Positions 62,651-64,000 of a DNA stretch of 64,000 nucleotides are shown piece by piece. How positions within the stretch are numbered: position 1 is the first letter of the stretch; each line of letters begins with the position of its first letter. The stretch spans positions 39,435-103,434 of the forward strand of contig JAQGMF010000012.1 in NCBI GenBank assembly GCA_028292505.1, in the 5' to 3' direction. The notes under the pieces were generated by a model. It saw only the letters and a list, made by a program, of their open reading frames with translations, had not been told where the DNA came from and searched no databases. The DNA is from Rhodocyclales bacterium (GTDB lineage Bacteria > Pseudomonadota > Gammaproteobacteria > Burkholderiales > Rhodocyclaceae). The translations under genes were made by a program, and so were the position numbers.

Positions 62651-63142
62651 CTACTTGATGATGCGCAGGTGAGGTCTGCCCGGCACGCCCGACTTCGGCG
62701 GCGGCTCGGGTCTATCGTCGGTCTTGCTTGTGGACGCGGGCGTCGGATCCGGCTCGCCCATGCTGTCGTCATCGGCTGCCTGCACGTTCGGATCGGCGTG
62801 CAGTTCCACACCGACATCCTTGGCCCCAGGGCCTGCCTCGAAGGCCATGCCCTGCCCGTTCTCGCGCGCGTAGATGGCCATCACATTGCTCATCGGCACC
62901 AGCAGCGACTGTGCCACGCCGCCAAAGCGCGCCTGGCAAGTCACCTCGTCGTTGGAGATCGCCAGCTTGTGCGTGGCATACGGCGCGATGTTGAGCACGA
63001 TGCGCCCATCGCGCACGAACGCCATCGGCACGCGCGTGTGGGCATCCACCGATACCATGATGTGCGGCGTGTAGCCGTTATCCACGCACCAATCGAAAAT
63101 GGCGCGGATCAGATACGGCTTGGTGGATGGGATATCACTCAT
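62651..63142 (-). CDS. sspB: ClpXP protease specificity-enhancing factor SspB
   Basis: 163 residues: globular N-terminal domain (KPYLIRAIFDWCVDNGYTPH, IVLNIAPYATHKL, FGGVAQSLLVPMSNVMAIYA), an acidic Pro-rich linker (110-150) and the C-terminal ClpX-binding peptide RPHLRIIK. Delivers ssrA-tagged proteins to ClpXP. It follows sspA on the same strand, the usual order. Confidence 0.95.
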   Translation of the reverse strand: MSDIPSTKPYLIRAIFDWCVDNGYTPHIMVSVDAHTRVPMAFVRDGRIVLNIAPYATHKLAISNDEVTCQARFGGVAQSLLVPMSNVMAIYARENGQGMAFEAGPGAKDVGVELHADPNVQAADDDSMGEPDPTPASTSKTDDRPEPPPKSGVPGRPHLRIIK

Positions 63143-63252
63143 GATCTTGCTGACCTTCGGCGTTGCCGTGGGAAAAGTCTCTTACGGCAGTCTCTTACGG
63201 CAAGACCCATCGTACTCTCGCTCAACCCGGAAACACATCATTCAATTCCAGG

Positions 63253-63377
63253 AGATAAGTGCGCAGTGGCCGTAGCGAGCGGCTCGAGGTTGAGGGGAGA
63301 AGCACAGCCGTACACAAGTACGGCGAGCATCGCAGCCTCAAGATCGAGCCGCGCAGTAGGCCAATGCGTACTTATCT
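63253..63377. repeat. long imperfect palindrome between sspA and sspB
   Basis: About 125 bases fold back on themselves: AGATAAGT (63253-63260) matches ACTTATCT (63370-63377), CGGCTCGAGG-like arms near 63280-63295 match CCTCAAGATCGAGCCG near 63336-63351, and the tip is GCCGTAC-ACAA-GTACGGC (63307-63324). The outer right arm begins inside sspA at its stop codon (TAA at 63374-63372). It may act as terminator, mRNA stabiliser or mobile palindromic element. Confidence 0.6.
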
Positions 63378-63968
63378 GCGCATGGCGCGCTCGGAGGGTG
63401 TAAGCGCATCGATGAAACCCTGACGCGAGAAAATCCGTTCGGCATATTTCGCCAACGGCGCTGCCGTCTTCGGCAATTCGATCGCATAGTGCTCAAGGCG
63501 CCACAGCAGAGGCGCGATGGCCACGTCGAGCATCGAGAACTCGTCGCCGAGCATGAACTTCTGTTTGGCGAAAATCGGGGCCAACTGCGTCAGCTGGTCA
63601 CGCACATGCGTGCGCGATTTGTCGACGCCCTTCTGGTTCTTCTCCAGCGCTTCGATATGCGAGAACAATTCCAGCTCCAGCGTATGCAGCAGCTGGCGTG
63701 CCCGAGCGCGCATCAGCGGGTCCGGGGGCATCAGCTGCGGGTGCGGGAAACGCTCGTCGATGTACTCGTTGATGATGTTGGCCTCGTAGAGCACGAGGTC
63801 ACGATCAACGAGCACCGGCACCCGGTTGTACGGGTTGATGACGGCGATGTCTTCAGGTTTGTTGAACAGGTCAACGTCGACCACCTGAAAGTCCATGCCC
63901 TTTTCGAAGAGCACGATCCGGCAACGGTGCGAGAACGGGTCCGTTGTTCCGGAATAGAGATTCATCAT
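63372..63968 (-). CDS. sspA: stringent starvation protein A (GST-fold)
   Basis: 198 residues: thioredoxin-like N-terminal half (LYSGTTDPFSHRCRIVLFEKGMD, NRVPVLVDRDLVLYEANII) and GST-type helical C-terminal half (MLGDEFSMLDVAIAPLLWRL). SspA binds RNA polymerase and adjusts transcription under starvation or acid stress; it has no glutathione active site. In betaproteobacteria it usually follows the cytochrome bc1 genes, which would lie beyond the window edge. Two Met codons begin the frame (63968 and 63965). Confidence 0.95.
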   Translation of the reverse strand: MMNLYSGTTDPFSHRCRIVLFEKGMDFQVVDVDLFNKPEDIAVINPYNRVPVLVDRDLVLYEANIINEYIDERFPHPQLMPPDPLMRARARQLLHTLELELFSHIEALEKNQKGVDKSRTHVRDQLTQLAPIFAKQKFMLGDEFSMLDVAIAPLLWRLEHYAIELPKTAAPLAKYAERIFSRQGFIDALTPSERAMRR

Positions 63969-64000
63969 TGCGGAATTACTCCAGGAATACTCAATGTCGC

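Overview
The window looks like a chromosomal segment of a betaproteobacterium, most likely from the Rhodocyclales/Nitrosomonadales side. This is inferred from conserved gene blocks: sspA-sspB, ilvE-zinc finger-waaF, rplM-rpsI, gloB-methyltransferase-rnhA, mnmA-nudJ, xseB-ispA-dxs, and FolE2 as the GTP cyclohydrolase. GC is fairly high, coding density is high, and genes are often overlapping or only a few bases apart. No rRNA, CRISPR array or intact insertion sequence was seen.

Layout. 0-4.5 kb: glucokinase, then a TRAP C4-dicarboxylate-type transporter in the order P-M-Q behind an operator-like inverted repeat. 4.6-8.4 kb (minus strand): a YfiR-type periplasmic protein overlapping a CHASE8-like hybrid histidine kinase, and a Rieske oxygenase alpha subunit. 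8.6-12.6 kb: isoprenoid precursor genes (xseB, ispA, dxs) and folE2, the latter preceded by an IscR-type-1-like box. 12.7-13.5 kb: rpsI-rplM with a clear promoter. 13.7-13.9 kb: a strong candidate for a small RNA carrying three CUCCUCC anti-Shine-Dalgarno motifs. 13.9-14.7 kb: largely unexplained DNA. 14.8-17.5 kb: lexA with its SOS box, rnhA, a YafS-like methyltransferase and gloB.

17.6-25 kb is a signalling block. A sigma-28 (FliA)-like promoter precedes a translationally coupled operon: response regulator-PAS, a 57-aa microprotein, an HDOD protein, a histidine kinase, a 59-aa microprotein, an HD-GYP response regulator and another response regulator. A CheY-like protein and a GGDEF response regulator follow on the other strand. 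25-30.6 kb carries an MltD-type transglycosylase, a lipoprotein, a PabB-PabC fusion, a thioredoxin-like protein and an AsmA-like protein. At 30.7 kb lies tRNA-Asn with promoter and terminator, with a decayed tyrosine integrase directly beside it. From there to about 40 kb is a second signalling cluster on the minus strand: a membrane-anchored substrate-binding protein, hybrid kinase, Hpt protein, REC-GGDEF protein and a second hybrid kinase. It reads as a phosphorelay ending in c-di-GMP synthesis.

40.3-64 kb is mostly housekeeping: moaA-mobA, moaC, rmuC, a DUF1003 protein, yaeQ, tusA, an M48 peptidase, a CYTH-CHAD protein, sixA, ylqF, mnmA, nudJ, ilvE, waaF, yajQ, ppnP, a circularly permuted ATP-grasp/alpha-E protein with its transglutaminase, a DmeF-like cation exporter, sspB and sspA. 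Two toxin-antitoxin pairs (PIN/Phd and BrnT/BrnA) are inserted among them. A REP-like double palindrome and a roughly 125-bp imperfect palindrome are the main intergenic repeats. All functional calls come from reading the sequence; no database search was run.
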